Assembly: GCF_018332695.1 (NCBI RefSeq)
Contig: NZ_BOQN01000038.1
Coordinates: forward strand, 62,001 to 126,000
Direction: 5' to 3'
Source of the DNA: Paractinoplanes toevensis
Lineage (GTDB): Bacteria; Actinomycetota; Actinomycetes; Mycobacteriales; Micromonosporaceae
DNA length: 64,000 nucleotides
The notes under the pieces are model-generated. The model was not told the origin of the DNA, did no database searches, and was given only the letters and a program-made list of their open reading frames with translations. Every line of letters begins with the position of its first letter. The first letter of the stretch is position 1. The position numbers and the translations under genes were made by a program. Shown piece by piece: positions 7,031-16,580 of the stretch.

Positions 7031-9496
7031 GTGCCGTCTTGGACAACCCGGGAGTTCCCGGCTGCCGCAGCCGCTGCGCTGCTGTCGATGGGCGCCTACT
7101 GCCTGTCGCTGTTCGCGAACGGGATCTATCCGTTCGGGCCGACCTCGCGCGCCGTCAACGATCTGGGCAACCAGTTCATCCCGTTCCACGCCGAGCTCTG
7201 GGACCTCGAGCACGGCAAGGCCGCCGGCGACCTGTTCTTCAGCTGGAGCAGCGGCTACGGCACGGCCTTCCTGCCCGACTTCTTCTCGTTCTTGACCAAC
7301 CCGTTCTCCTGGCTGGTCGGCCTGTTCCCGCGCGACCTGCTCGACCTGCCGGTCTTCCTCGTCACGCTGCTCAGCCTGGGCCTCGCCGCGGCGCTGATGA
7401 CCGTCTTCCTCGGCCGGCTGGCGCCGGGCTCACCGTGGTGGCGGATGCTGCTGGGCGTCGGGTACGGCCTGTGCGGCTGGGTGATCAACGACGCGTTTGC
7501 CGACCCGATGTGGCTGTGGGGGCTGGCCGCGCTGCCGGCGATCTGCATCGCCGCCGACTGGTGCCTGCAGGAACGGCACTGGGTGCCCGGCACGCTGATC
7601 ATCGCAGCTGCCTGGCTGGGCAACTTCTACACCGCGGCGATGGTCACCATCGCCGCCGCGCTGATCTTCCTGGTCCGGTTGCTGCTCACCAAGTTTTCCT
7701 GGGCCGTCCTGCTGCGCGCCGGCTCGATGACGCTGGTCGGCGTGCTGCTGGCCGCGCCGGTGATCATTGTCTGCGGGCTGGCCAGCAACGGTGCCCAGCC
7801 GCCGCCCGCGATCGACTTCCGCGGTGCCCCGCCGCTGCTGGACATCCTGGCCCAGTTCCTGCCCGGCGGTAAGTCCCTGGTGTCCAGCCCGAACATCCTG
7901 ATCGGCATGTTCGGGCTGCTGCTGGTGGCGGCTTTCCCGTTCCACCGGGGTGTGCCCGCCAAGGAGCGACTGGCCTGGATCGGCCTGCTGGTGCTGGTCC
8001 TCCTGTCGTTCTTCTGGCGGCCCACCATCCTGCTGTGGCACGGGCTCGCCATCCCCAACGGCAGCCCCTACCGCGCCGCGTTCGTGTTCAGCGGCATGCT
8101 GACCATGGTGGCGTGGCTGTCCCTGGCCCGGCGGCCGCGGGTCACCGCCCTGCTCGGCGGGGCCGCCCTCATCCTCGCGATCCTCGTGTTCGCCCGGAAC
8201 ACCACGGCGGTACGGCCGTCGACCTGGCGCAGCGTTCTGATCGGCGGCCCGCTGATGCTGGGTGCGCTGGTCCTGCTGCTGCGGGTGCGCACCTCCCGGT
8301 GGCTGCGGACCGGTTCGGCGGCCGTACTCGTCGCCGGGGTCTTCTTCGGCGCCGCCTACTCCACCTATGTGGCCGACGCGGTCCGGAAGGACATCCCGTT
8401 CTTCGACCCGCACCCGACCCTGCAGCAGTCCGATGTCCGGTCGACGTTCGACGCCATCCAGGCCGCCCGCACCTGGCCGGCCGCGCGGGTGGAGTCCGGC
8501 CCGCACCGGTTCGCCAACGGCGACCCCGCCCTGCTGCGCGCCGAGGGTTCCCGCTACTACGACACCTACGTGATGGCCGAGACCTCGCAGGCGCTGCAGT
8601 CCCTCGGCATCTCGTGGACCTGGCGCGGCCGGCACATCCACAGCCCCACCGACCCGGTGACCCGCGCCCTGATGGCGGTCAACACGTACGTCGACGACAG
8701 CGGCGCGGTGGTTCCGGCCGGCCCGGCCGCGCCGATGGTGACCGTCCACCCGGCCGGTTCCGGCAACCAGCCGTTCACGTCGGTCTTCGCCCGCCAGGAG
8801 GCGCTGCTCGGCGCCACCGTCTACGAGACGCCGGCGCTGACCTGGACCGACGGCCCGGCGGCGACGCCGGCCGGCACCGGCTGGCAGGTGCCACCGACGC
8901 CCAAGGGCAGCCGGTGGACGACCTTCACCGCGACGTGTACGCCCGGCCGCGAGGCCTACTTCTACACGCCCTGGTTCGCGGGCGCGGTCCACAGCCTGCA
9001 GTCGGAGATCCCGTTCGTCGCGACCGAGCCGATGACCAGCAACCCGATGCGGCTGCTCGGCACGGTGCCGGCCGACGGAAAGGTCAAGCTGGAGGTGTGG
9101 GCCTCCCGGCCGCAGGTCCTGCCCGCGCCGGTGCTCGGCTGCCTCGACCGCGCCGCGTTCGCCACCGCGGTCGAACGGCTCCGGGCCACCGGCGCGACCA
9201 AGGTCGAGGCCGGCGGGCACACCCTCAGCGCCACCCTCCCGGCCGGCAGCACCGGTACGGCGATGGTGGCCGCGCCCGCCGTCAAGGGCTGGTCGTGCGG
9301 GGTCGACGGCGGCGCGCGGCACGCGCCGATCTCGTACTACGGGTTCATCGGCGTGCCGCTGACCGACGGCGCCACCCGGGTGGACTGCTCGTTCGAGCCA
9401 CCCGGCCTGCGGCCCGGCCTCGCCGTCGCCGGTGTCGCCCTGATCGCGTTGCTGGCCGTGCCGGTGGTGGCCACGGTGCGCCGGCGGCGGCGATGA
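7031..9496 (+). CDS. YfhO-family polytopic membrane protein
   Basis: Large integral membrane protein (about 821 residues) resembling YfhO (PF09586), a GT-C-like family implicated in glycosylation of cell-wall polymers. The N-terminal two thirds hold roughly 12-13 hydrophobic helices; the first reads FPAAAAAALLSMGAYCLSLF. A soluble extracytoplasmic region of about 330 residues follows, then one final helix and an Arg-rich tail (VATVRRRRR). GTG 7031 is chosen because GGGAGAA lies 6 nt upstream; an in-frame TTG at 6998 has no such site. The stop overlaps the next gene by 4 bp (ATGA). The sugar substrate cannot be told from sequence. Confidence 0.75.
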   Translation: MPSWTTREFPAAAAAALLSMGAYCLSLFANGIYPFGPTSRAVNDLGNQFIPFHAELWDLEHGKAAGDLFFSWSSGYGTAFLPDFFSFLTNPFSWLVGLFPRDLLDLPVFLVTLLSLGLAAALMTVFLGRLAPGSPWWRMLLGVGYGLCGWVINDAFADPMWLWGLAALPAICIAADWCLQERHWVPGTLIIAAAWLGNFYTAAMVTIAAALIFLVRLLLTKFSWAVLLRAGSMTLVGVLLAAPVIIVCGLASNGAQPPPAIDFRGAPPLLDILAQFLPGGKSLVSSPNILIGMFGLLLVAAFPFHRGVPAKERLAWIGLLVLVLLSFFWRPTILLWHGLAIPNGSPYRAAFVFSGMLTMVAWLSLARRPRVTALLGGAALILAILVFARNTTAVRPSTWRSVLIGGPLMLGALVLLLRVRTSRWLRTGSAAVLVAGVFFGAAYSTYVADAVRKDIPFFDPHPTLQQSDVRSTFDAIQAARTWPAARVESGPHRFANGDPALLRAEGSRYYDTYVMAETSQALQSLGISWTWRGRHIHSPTDPVTRALMAVNTYVDDSGAVVPAGPAAPMVTVHPAGSGNQPFTSVFARQEALLGATVYETPALTWTDGPAATPAGTGWQVPPTPKGSRWTTFTATCTPGREAYFYTPWFAGAVHSLQSEIPFVATEPMTSNPMRLLGTVPADGKVKLEVWASRPQVLPAPVLGCLDRAAFATAVERLRATGATKVEAGGHTLSATLPAGSTGTAMVAAPAVKGWSCGVDGGARHAPISYYGFIGVPLTDGATRVDCSFEPPGLRPGLAVAGVALIALLAVPVVATVRRRRR

Positions 9497-10572
9497 GGTT
9501 CGCTCTGGCCGGCTTCGGCTTCCGTGCGGCGGCGATCCACCGGGTCGCGCAGGCGCTGCCCGGCCTGGAGTGCGTCGGCGCGATCGTGCGCGGCCGGCGC
9601 GAGCTGCCGGTCCCCGCCTTCGGCGACCTCGCCACCTGTCTCCGGCAGGCCCGGCCGGACTTCCTGATCAGCGCGGTCCCACCCGCCGCGGCCGCGAGGT
9701 TCGTCACCGAGGCCGTCGCCCACGGCCTGCCCGTGCTGACCGAGACCCCACCCGCCGCCGACCGGCCCGGCCTGCGGGAACTCTGGGCGGCCGTCGGCTC
9801 GACCGGGCTGGTGCAGGTCGCCGAGCAATATCTGCTGATGCCCGCGCACGCGGCCCGGCTCGCCGCGGTGCGCTCCGGGATCATCGGCACGCCCACCCAG
9901 GTGCAGGTGTCCTCCACCCAGCAGCACCACGCGGTGTCGCTGATCCGCGGATTCCTCGGCGCCGGACACGCTCCGGCCGCCGTCCGCGCGGTGCGCACCG
10001 TCGCGCCGCTGCTCGACCCGCTCGACCGGCAGGGGTGGACCGACGACCCGGCGCCGAAACCGGCCACCACGACCATCGCCACGCTCGACTTCGGCCAGGG
10101 CCGGTCCGGCGTCTACGACTTCACCACCGGGCAGACCCGCAACCTGCTGCGCTTCCGCCGGCTGCTGGTCCGTGGCACGCACGGCGAACTGCACGACGAC
10201 GAGATCGTGCACCTGCCCGCCCCGCGCACCATCGCCCGCACGGCGCTGGCGCGCCGGCAGAGCGGCCACGACCTGGACCTGAATGGCTACGACACGGAGA
10301 CCATCACGCTGGGTGGCGAGGTGCTCTACCGCAATCCGTACGCCGGTCACCGCTTCAACGACGACGAGATCGCCATCGCGACGCTGCTGGACGCGATGGC
10401 CGCGTGGATCCGGGGCGAGGCCCCACCGCCGTACCCGCTGGCCGAGGGCGCGCAGGACCACCTGCTGGCGCTGGCCATCGAGGAGGCCGCCGACACCGGC
10501 GAGCAGGTCACCACGACCGCCGAAGGGGGTTTTGGACTTTTTGTCCGTCGAGCTGAGCCGGAACGCCACTAA
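9493..10572 (+). CDS. Gfo/Idh/MocA-family oxidoreductase
   Basis: 359-residue NAD(P)-dependent oxidoreductase of the Gfo/Idh/MocA class, which acts on sugars or sugar nucleotides. The N-terminal Rossmann fold has a fingerprint of LAGFGFRAAAIHRVA (Gly-x-Gly-x-x-x-Ala) and a strand ending DFLISAVPP. The middle shows VLTETPPAA in place of the family EKP motif, where Lys usually sits, and VAEQYLLMPAH. It is translationally coupled to the YfhO-type gene by an ATGA overlap, so the two probably work on the same glycan or sugar. Lack of the EKP lysine makes the catalytic assignment uncertain. Confidence 0.75.
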   Translation: MRFALAGFGFRAAAIHRVAQALPGLECVGAIVRGRRELPVPAFGDLATCLRQARPDFLISAVPPAAAARFVTEAVAHGLPVLTETPPAADRPGLRELWAAVGSTGLVQVAEQYLLMPAHAARLAAVRSGIIGTPTQVQVSSTQQHHAVSLIRGFLGAGHAPAAVRAVRTVAPLLDPLDRQGWTDDPAPKPATTTIATLDFGQGRSGVYDFTTGQTRNLLRFRRLLVRGTHGELHDDEIVHLPAPRTIARTALARRQSGHDLDLNGYDTETITLGGEVLYRNPYAGHRFNDDEIAIATLLDAMAAWIRGEAPPPYPLAEGAQDHLLALAIEEAADTGEQVTTTAEGGFGLFVRRAEPERH

Positions 10573-10609
10573 CGTGCGCCGAGTTCCACCTCGACACTGG
10601 AGATGATCA

Positions 10610-10999
10610 ATGAGGGCTCTGCACATGTTCGGTCTTGCTGCCGGCGCGCTGGTCGTACTCGGCGGATGTTCCAAGGCTGAACCGGCCAAAACCACGGCCA
10701 ATGTGCCGGCCGCACCGGCGTCCGCACCGGCCGCCGCCCCGCCGGCCTGCAAGGACGTGTTTCAGCCGGGCAAGCTCGTCGACACCGAGAAGGCGAAGGC
10801 GGGCTGCTCGAGCCCGTCCGGCACCGCGCTGATGCTGGCCTCGATGGACTGCACGGACGGCACCCTGCTGTGGCAGGTCGAGGCCTCCTCGGGCGCACCG
10901 GCCGGTTACGTCCACGAGGGAGAGCCCTACCAGGTGGTGAAGGCCGACGCCGCCGGTGACGCTGCCTACAAGAAGGCGTATCAGGCCTGCATCGGCTGA
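10610..10999 (+). CDS. Small secreted lipoprotein, unknown function
   Basis: 129-residue predicted lipoprotein. The signal peptide ends in a lipobox (VVLGGC, Cys20), followed by an Ala/Pro linker and a small domain of about 85 residues with four further cysteines (ACKD, AGCS, MDCT, QACIG) that could form two disulfides. A good ribosome-binding site (CTGGAG) lies 7 nt before ATG 10610. It stands between an oxidoreductase and a HAD hydrolase and shares an operon with neither. No family was recognised. Confidence 0.7.
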   Translation: MRALHMFGLAAGALVVLGGCSKAEPAKTTANVPAAPASAPAAAPPACKDVFQPGKLVDTEKAKAGCSSPSGTALMLASMDCTDGTLLWQVEASSGAPAGYVHEGEPYQVVKADAAGDAAYKKAYQACIG

Positions 11000-11020
11000 C
11001 CCTCGCGACGGGGTGCCTCG

Positions 11021-11671
11021 CTACGAGCGCAGGATCGCGTCCAGCGGCAGGTCGGCGGCGCTGCGCAGGAGCAGGTCGGCGGCGGCGAAGCGGGCGTGGT
11101 CGGCGTGCGGGTTCGGCACCGCCACGCAGCGCAGGCCGGCCGCCTGCGCGGCGGCCACGCCGTGCGGGGTGTCCTCGAAGGCGACGGCCTCCGCGGGCGG
11201 CAGCCCGAGCCGCTCCAGAGCCAGCCGGTAGACTGCCGGATCGGGCTTGTGCGCGGCCACCTCCTCGCCGGTCGCCAGCACCTCGAAGCGGGACAGCAGG
11301 CCGGCCCGGTCGAGCATGGCGCCCACATGGTCGAACGGGGAGCTGCTCGCCACCGCCAGCCGCAGGCCCAGCTGTGCGGCCCGGTCCAGCCAGTCCCGGA
11401 CCCCGGGGGCCGGCTCCAGGGCGGCGTTCAACGTCGCGCGGTGGGCCATCCGCAGGGTGTGGCTGGACTCGCGGTCGTAGGCCGGCCCGACCGCGGCGGC
11501 CAGGGCCAGGTAGCGGGGTTCGTTCGCGTCGCCGCCGTGGGGTGCGAAGAAGCCGGTCGGGTCGAGCTCCAGGCCGTGCCGCCGCCACTCCCAGCGCCAG
11601 CTCTCCAGCAGCGTGGTCTCCGTGTCCATGAGCAGGCCGTCGAAGTCGAAGATCAGCGCCTTGATCGTCAC
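11021..11671 (-). CDS. HAD-superfamily hydrolase, beta-phosphoglucomutase-like
   Basis: 216-residue cytoplasmic HAD phosphatase/phosphomutase, subfamily IA. Motif I is DFDGLLMDTE (nucleophile Asp9, acid/base Asp11), motif II AVASSS, motif III the Lys in AHKPDP, and motif IV AFEDTPHG. An alpha-helical cap lies between motifs I and II. The full set of catalytic residues is present, so the enzyme should be active, but specificity within this group (sugar phosphates, phosphoglycolate and others) cannot be read from sequence. The start is GTG 11671. It is a single-gene unit convergent with the lipoprotein gene. Confidence 0.85.
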   Translation of the reverse strand: MTIKALIFDFDGLLMDTETTLLESWRWEWRRHGLELDPTGFFAPHGGDANEPRYLALAAAVGPAYDRESSHTLRMAHRATLNAALEPAPGVRDWLDRAAQLGLRLAVASSSPFDHVGAMLDRAGLLSRFEVLATGEEVAAHKPDPAVYRLALERLGLPPAEAVAFEDTPHGVAAAQAAGLRCVAVPNPHADHARFAAADLLLRSAADLPLDAILRS

Positions 11672-11744
11672 GGCTACCAGTATCTCGGGGCAGGATCCGG
11701 CGCGGGCTCTGGGGTTTCCCGCGGCCGGCGAGTTAGATCAGCCC

Positions 11745-13574
11745 ATGTCGATGCTCAAGGCGCTGTTGATTCCGCTGCTCCTGGTGGGCCCGGCGCCGAC
11801 GCAAGCCGCCGCGGAACCCGGCTGGACCGCCCCGCTCAGCACGCGCGGACGCTACATCGTGGATGCCAACGGCGAACGGTTCAAGCTGCGCTCGGCCAAC
11901 TGGCACGGCGCGAGCGGCACCCGGAACGGTTCCGGCGACGTCAACGACGACGCCGATCATCATGCCGGGGAGAATTCGCGGCGCATTCCGATGGGCCTCG
12001 ACCGGGTTTCGATCGCCACCGTCGTGGCCGGCTTCCGGGCCATCGGCATCAACAGTGTGCGGCTGCCGTTCTCCGACGAGATGCTGCGCGACACCCAACC
12101 GGTCACCGGCGCCGCCGATCCGGCCCTCAACGGACTGACCCCACTTCAGGTGTACGACCGGGTGGTCGCCGGCCTGACCGGCGCCGGACTGGCCGTGATT
12201 CTCAACAACCATACGAACACCACGAAGTGGTGCTGTGGCGTCGACGGGAACGAGCGCTGGAATGCCTCCCAGACCACCGCGGAATGGGAGGAGAACTGGC
12301 TGTTCATGGTGCGGCGCTATCGCGACGATCCGCGGGTCGTCGGCGCCGACCTCTACAACGAGGTGCGCCGGAACGTGCTGGACGACCCGAACTGGGGAGG
12401 CGGCGACGACCACGACTGGTTCGCGGCGTCGCAACACCTCGGCGATCGGATTCTGCGCGAGGCCAACCCGAATCTGCTGATCATCGTGGAGGGCATCAAC
12501 TGGACCGGGATCCCGGTGGACGGGTTCGCGCACGGGCGGCCCACCCTCGTTCCGGCCCGGACGCTGTCGCACACGCTGGTCGCCTCTGGAAAGCTCGTCT
12601 ACTCGGCTCATTTCTACGACTACACCGGGCCCCATCACAGCGGGGCGACCGGCATCGGCGAGACGAGTGATCCGCGCTATCGCGACTTCTCCCGGGACGA
12701 CCTTTTCGACGTGCTCGACCACGACGCCTTCTACGTCTCCGCGACGCCCGGCCAGCATTTCACCGCACCCGTCTGGATCAGCGAGTTCGGGGTCGACGCC
12801 GGATCCGCCCCCGGCTCGTCGCAGCGCCAGTGGTTCGCCAACTTCACCGACTACCTGGTCCGGACCGACGCCGACTTCGCCTATTGGCCGGCCGTCGGCT
12901 GGCTGGAGAATCGCTCGGTCAACAATTGGGCGCTGCTGTTCTGGGACCGTGCCGGCGGCTTCGACTCCGTGCGGAGCGACTGGCGCTACGACGCGTGGAA
13001 TCGTCTGGTCACCTCGGGAAGGTCGGGTTATGTGGCTCCGGTCGCGCGTTGGTCGATGCTCAGCCCGGACCGCGGTGACTTCGTCGCTTCCGCCCTGCTG
13101 CGCGACCGCCCGGACTGGGATTCCGGCGCCCGCAAGTCGGCCTGCCCGGATGGGCAACGCCTGATCGGCCTGGCCGACAAGGGCAACCGAGGATTGTGTA
13201 CGGATACCGCGGGCGTCTCGTCGTGGACCGGTTACGAGGTCGTCAAGGACGAGCGGTACGTGACCACCGATTGGGCGTCGGGGTACACCAAATTCCAGTG
13301 CCCGGCCGGTTCCCTGCTGGTCGGTTACGCGGTGCGCGGCGCCGCCATGTCCAGCGCTCTCTGCGGGTTCACCAGCGGGCCGGCGAGTTCCGGACGCACG
13401 GTCTGGTTCGACCGCGGCGACAACCGTCCGGCCGGTAACCCGGGCGGTGACTTCGCCACCGGCAATTACCAAGGTCAGTGCGCCGACAACGAGTACGCCG
13501 CGGGAATCGCGTGGACCGGTCGGATCGGCTCAGCCCGTACACCGGATGCCGTTTATTGCCGTCTTCTGGGGTGA
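11745..13574 (+). CDS. Secreted GH5-type cellulase with C-terminal Cys-rich triple repeat
   Basis: 609-residue secreted glycoside hydrolase. A signal peptide (MSMLKALLIPLLLVGP, cleavage near TQAAA) precedes a GH5 (beta/alpha)8 barrel: RSANWHGASG near the N-terminus, an INSVRLPFSDE strand, NE at 205-206 (acid/base Glu206 in DLYNEVRR) and nucleophile Glu347 in VWISEFGVD. These predict an endo-beta-glucanase or mannanase. The last ~150 residues hold three related units, each with a Cys pair (CPDGQRLIGLADKG..C, CPAGSLLVGYAVRG..C, CADNEYAAGIAWTG..C), probably a carbohydrate-binding accessory domain. ATG 11745 follows a TTAGAT box at 11733 with only 6 nt between, and no Shine-Dalgarno is seen. Confidence 0.88.
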   Translation: MSMLKALLIPLLLVGPAPTQAAAEPGWTAPLSTRGRYIVDANGERFKLRSANWHGASGTRNGSGDVNDDADHHAGENSRRIPMGLDRVSIATVVAGFRAIGINSVRLPFSDEMLRDTQPVTGAADPALNGLTPLQVYDRVVAGLTGAGLAVILNNHTNTTKWCCGVDGNERWNASQTTAEWEENWLFMVRRYRDDPRVVGADLYNEVRRNVLDDPNWGGGDDHDWFAASQHLGDRILREANPNLLIIVEGINWTGIPVDGFAHGRPTLVPARTLSHTLVASGKLVYSAHFYDYTGPHHSGATGIGETSDPRYRDFSRDDLFDVLDHDAFYVSATPGQHFTAPVWISEFGVDAGSAPGSSQRQWFANFTDYLVRTDADFAYWPAVGWLENRSVNNWALLFWDRAGGFDSVRSDWRYDAWNRLVTSGRSGYVAPVARWSMLSPDRGDFVASALLRDRPDWDSGARKSACPDGQRLIGLADKGNRGLCTDTAGVSSWTGYEVVKDERYVTTDWASGYTKFQCPAGSLLVGYAVRGAAMSSALCGFTSGPASSGRTVWFDRGDNRPAGNPGGDFATGNYQGQCADNEYAAGIAWTGRIGSARTPDAVYCRLLG

Positions 13575-13575
13575 G

Positions 13576-13611
13576 AAAAAAGGCCCGGCCCCTCGGCGGA
13601 GGGGCCGGGCC
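13576..13611 (-). terminator. Intrinsic terminator of dctA
   Basis: 13-bp perfect GC-rich stem (GGCCCGGCCCCTC / GAGGGGCCGGGCC) with a GGCG tetraloop. On the minus strand it is followed by six T residues (six A at 13576-13581 on plus), a textbook rho-independent terminator for the leftward dctA gene. The stem may also stop rightward cellulase transcripts. Confidence 0.9.
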
Positions 13612-13643
13612 CGTGCACTGCCCGGAGGCGGCCGGACAGCGGT

Positions 13644-15014
13644 TCAGGACTCCCGGGTCGCCACCGCGGGCGCCTCCTCCTCGGGTGTGCGCGTCTCGTC
13701 ATCGTCGGCGTCGAGCATCGTCGACTCGTCGAACGGCAGGTCACCGGCCAGCACGGCCTGCGCCTTCTCCCGGTTGATCTCGCCGGTCCAGGTGCCGACC
13801 AGAACGGTCGCCACCGCGTTGCCGGCGAAGTTGGTCATCGCGCGGGCCTCCGACATGAACCGGTCGATGCCGACGATCAGGCCGACGCCGTCGACCAGGT
13901 CGGGCCGGTGGCTCTGCAGCCCGCCGGCCAGCGTCGCGAGCCCCGCGCCGGTGATCCCGGCCGCGCCCTTGGACGCGATGATCATGAAGGCGAGCAGGGA
14001 GATCTGCTCGCCGATCGACAGCGGGTCACCCATCGCCTCGGCGATGAACAGCGACGCCATGGTCAGGTAGATCGCGGTGCCGTCCAGGTTGAACGAGTAA
14101 CCGACCGGCACCGTGATGCCGACCACCGGCTTGCTGACGCCCAGGTGTTCCATCTTCGCGATCAGCCGCGGGAACGCCGACTCCGACGACGACGTCGACA
14201 GGATCAGCAGGAACTCCCGGGCCAGGTAGCGCAGCAGCGAGAAGATGTTCATCCGGGCGAACGCCCACAGGATCACCGCGAGGATCACGAAGATGAAGAT
14301 CGCGCAGGTGACGTAGAAGCCGAGCATGATCTGGGCGAGGCTCTTCAGCGCGTCCACGCCGGTCTCGCCGACCACCGCGGCCATCGCGCCGAACGCGCCG
14401 ATCGGGGCCAGCCACATGATCATCGCGAGGACCTTGAAGACGACCTTCTGCAGCAGCCCGATGGCCCGCAGCACCGGCTCGCCGCTGCGGCCCATCGCCT
14501 GCACCGCGAAGCCGACCAGCAGCGCCACCAGAAGCGCCGGCAGCACGTCACCCTCGGTCACCGAGGAGAACAGCGTGTCCGGGATGATTTCGAGCAGGAA
14601 GTCGGACAGCCCCTCGGAGGCGGCGCCGCTGGCTGCCTTCTGCCCGGCCGCGGCGGCCGCCGTGTCCAGGTGCAGCCCGGCGCCCGGGTGCACGATGTTG
14701 CCGACGATCAGGCCGATCGCCAGCGCCACCGTGGACATCACCAGGAAGTAGCCGAGGGCCAGACCACCGACCCGGCCGACCTTCGCGGCCTGCCGGATCG
14801 AGCCCACCCCCAGCACGATCGTGCAGAAGATGACCGGCGCGATCATCATCTTGATCAGGTTGACGAAGCCGGTGCCGATCGGCTTCAGGTCTTTGCCGAC
14901 TTCCGGGAACAGCAGACCGACCGCGATACCGGCCAGCACGGCGGCGATCACCGCCAGGTAGAGAAAGTGCGTCCGGTCCCGCCGGACCCGGGAGGATGAG
15001 GTGTCGGTGCTCAT
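13644..15014 (-). CDS. dctA: C4-dicarboxylate:cation symporter DctA
   Basis: 456-residue member of the DAACS family (SLC1/GltPh fold), importing succinate, fumarate and malate with cations across the cytoplasmic membrane. Family signatures are clear: FVNLIKMMIAPVIFCTIVLG, the Ser-rich hairpin LSTSSSESAFPRLI, PVGYSFNLDGTAIYLTMA and NFAGNAVATVLVG. The last ~40 residues are an acidic tail (DADDDETRTPEEE). It is transcribed divergently from a DcuS/CitA-like kinase only 39 bp away, the usual arrangement in which the two-component system induces dctA when dicarboxylate is present. The minus-strand end has a strong terminator. Confidence 0.95.
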   Translation of the reverse strand: MSTDTSSSRVRRDRTHFLYLAVIAAVLAGIAVGLLFPEVGKDLKPIGTGFVNLIKMMIAPVIFCTIVLGVGSIRQAAKVGRVGGLALGYFLVMSTVALAIGLIVGNIVHPGAGLHLDTAAAAAGQKAASGAASEGLSDFLLEIIPDTLFSSVTEGDVLPALLVALLVGFAVQAMGRSGEPVLRAIGLLQKVVFKVLAMIMWLAPIGAFGAMAAVVGETGVDALKSLAQIMLGFYVTCAIFIFVILAVILWAFARMNIFSLLRYLAREFLLILSTSSSESAFPRLIAKMEHLGVSKPVVGITVPVGYSFNLDGTAIYLTMASLFIAEAMGDPLSIGEQISLLAFMIIASKGAAGITGAGLATLAGGLQSHRPDLVDGVGLIVGIDRFMSEARAMTNFAGNAVATVLVGTWTGEINREKAQAVLAGDLPFDESTMLDADDDETRTPEEEAPAVATRES

Positions 15015-15053
15015 ACCGCAGAATGTGGCCCAGGTCTCACCCTGGGGGCACCC

Positions 15054-16580
15054 TTGCGTTCATTCTGTTCACCGGCCTGGAGCATCGCCCGTCAGCTGTT
15101 CGTGTTGCAGGCGCTCGTGGTCACCTGCCTGGTCGCGATCGGCACGACCGGCGCGGTGCTGCTCGCCCGGGACGACGCCACCCAGGCCGCCATCGACCAG
15201 GTCACCGGCATCGCCGTGGCGGTCGCCCACGCGCCGACCGTGATCGAGGCGGCCCGCACCCCGAACCCGTCGGCCGTGCTCCAGCCGTACGCCGAAAGCG
15301 TCCGCCGGGCCACCCACACCGACTTCGTCGTGGTGATGGCCACCGACCGCACCCGATGGACCCACCCCACCGCCAACCTGATCGGGCAACCCTTCATCGG
15401 CACGATCGCCGGCGCCCTCGCCGGCGGCCGCGTCGTCGAGACCCACGCCGGCACGCTCGGCGAGTCGGTGCGCACCGTGGTCCCCGTCCTCGCCGGGCGC
15501 ACGGTGATCGCGCTGGTCTCGGTCGGCATCACCACCGACGCGATCAACAAACGCCTGCTCGGCCGCGCGCCCGTCGTGCTGATCCCGGCAGCCGTCGCGC
15601 TGCTGCTGGCCGCGGCCGGCTCGTGGCTGCTCAGCCGGCGGCTGAGCCGCCAGACCCACGGCCTCGGGCCGGCCGAGATGACCAGGATGTACGAGTACCA
15701 CGACGCCGTTCTGCACTCCGTGCGCGAGGGGCTGATCGTGGTGGACCGTTCCGGCCAGGTCACCCTGATCAACGACTCGGCCCGGGCCCTGGTCGGCGCC
15801 TCGGAGGGCCTGCCGCCGGAACTGGCCGACCTGATCGCCACCCGCGCCGAGGTGACCGACGAGCCGGTCCTGGTCGGTGACCGCGTCCTGGTCGCCAACC
15901 AGCGGGTGATCCCCTCCCAGGGCCACCTCGTGATCACCCTGCGCGACCACACCGAGCTGCGCGCCCTCACCGGCGAACTCGACTCGGTGCGCGGCCTCAC
16001 CGAGGCGCTGCGCGCCCAGGCCCACGAGTCGGCCAACCGCCTGCACACCGTGCTCACCCTGGTCGAACTGGGCCGCAGCGACGAGGCCGTCCGGCTGGCC
16101 ACGGCCGAGCTGGAGGTCGCCCAGCAGCTCACCGACCAGGTGGTCGGCGCGGTGCGCGAGCCGGCCCTGGCCGCCCTGCTGCTCGGCAAGTCGGCCCAGG
16201 CCGCCGAACGCGGCGTCCAGCTGGTCGTCGACGAGGCCTCTTCCCTGAGCGAATCGCCGCCGGCCGGTCGTGACCTGCTCACCGTGGTGGGCAACCTGGT
16301 CGACAACGCCCTCGAAGCGGTGGCCGGCACCCCGCCGCCCCGGAAGGTCACGGTGCTGGTCGTCCAGGAGGACGGCGAGGTGCGGGTCACGGTGAGCGAC
16401 ACCGGGCCGGGCATGCCCGACCCGGCCGCCGCCTTCCGGCGCGGCTGGACCACCAAGGAGGGCGGGCGAGGCGTCGGCTTGTCGCTGGTCCGGCAGGTGA
16501 CCGAGAGGTACGGCGGTGCCTACGACGTCCAGTCCTCGGCCGGCACGATCATCACCGTACGCCTGCCGGTGCCGTCATGA
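15054..16580 (+). CDS. CitA/DcuS-family dicarboxylate sensor kinase
   Basis: 508-residue membrane histidine kinase. An N-terminal helix (LFVLQALVVTCLVAIGTTG) is followed by an extracytoplasmic PAS-like (PASC) sensor of about 130 residues, a second helix (VVLIPAAVALLLAAAGSWLL), a cytoplasmic PAS domain (HSVREGLIVVDRSGQVTLIN), and a SPOB-type H-box (LRAQAHESANRLHTV, His324). The ATPase has N-box NLVDNALEAV and G-boxes DTGPGMP and GRGVGLSLV. TTG 15054 is used because a GGGGG tract lies just upstream and the following residues give a natural membrane-insertion sequence. Divergence from dctA and overlap with the regulator indicate C4-dicarboxylate sensing. Confidence 0.88.
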   Translation: MRSFCSPAWSIARQLFVLQALVVTCLVAIGTTGAVLLARDDATQAAIDQVTGIAVAVAHAPTVIEAARTPNPSAVLQPYAESVRRATHTDFVVVMATDRTRWTHPTANLIGQPFIGTIAGALAGGRVVETHAGTLGESVRTVVPVLAGRTVIALVSVGITTDAINKRLLGRAPVVLIPAAVALLLAAAGSWLLSRRLSRQTHGLGPAEMTRMYEYHDAVLHSVREGLIVVDRSGQVTLINDSARALVGASEGLPPELADLIATRAEVTDEPVLVGDRVLVANQRVIPSQGHLVITLRDHTELRALTGELDSVRGLTEALRAQAHESANRLHTVLTLVELGRSDEAVRLATAELEVAQQLTDQVVGAVREPALAALLLGKSAQAAERGVQLVVDEASSLSESPPAGRDLLTVVGNLVDNALEAVAGTPPPRKVTVLVVQEDGEVRVTVSDTGPGMPDPAAAFRRGWTTKEGGRGVGLSLVRQVTERYGGAYDVQSSAGTIITVRLPVPS

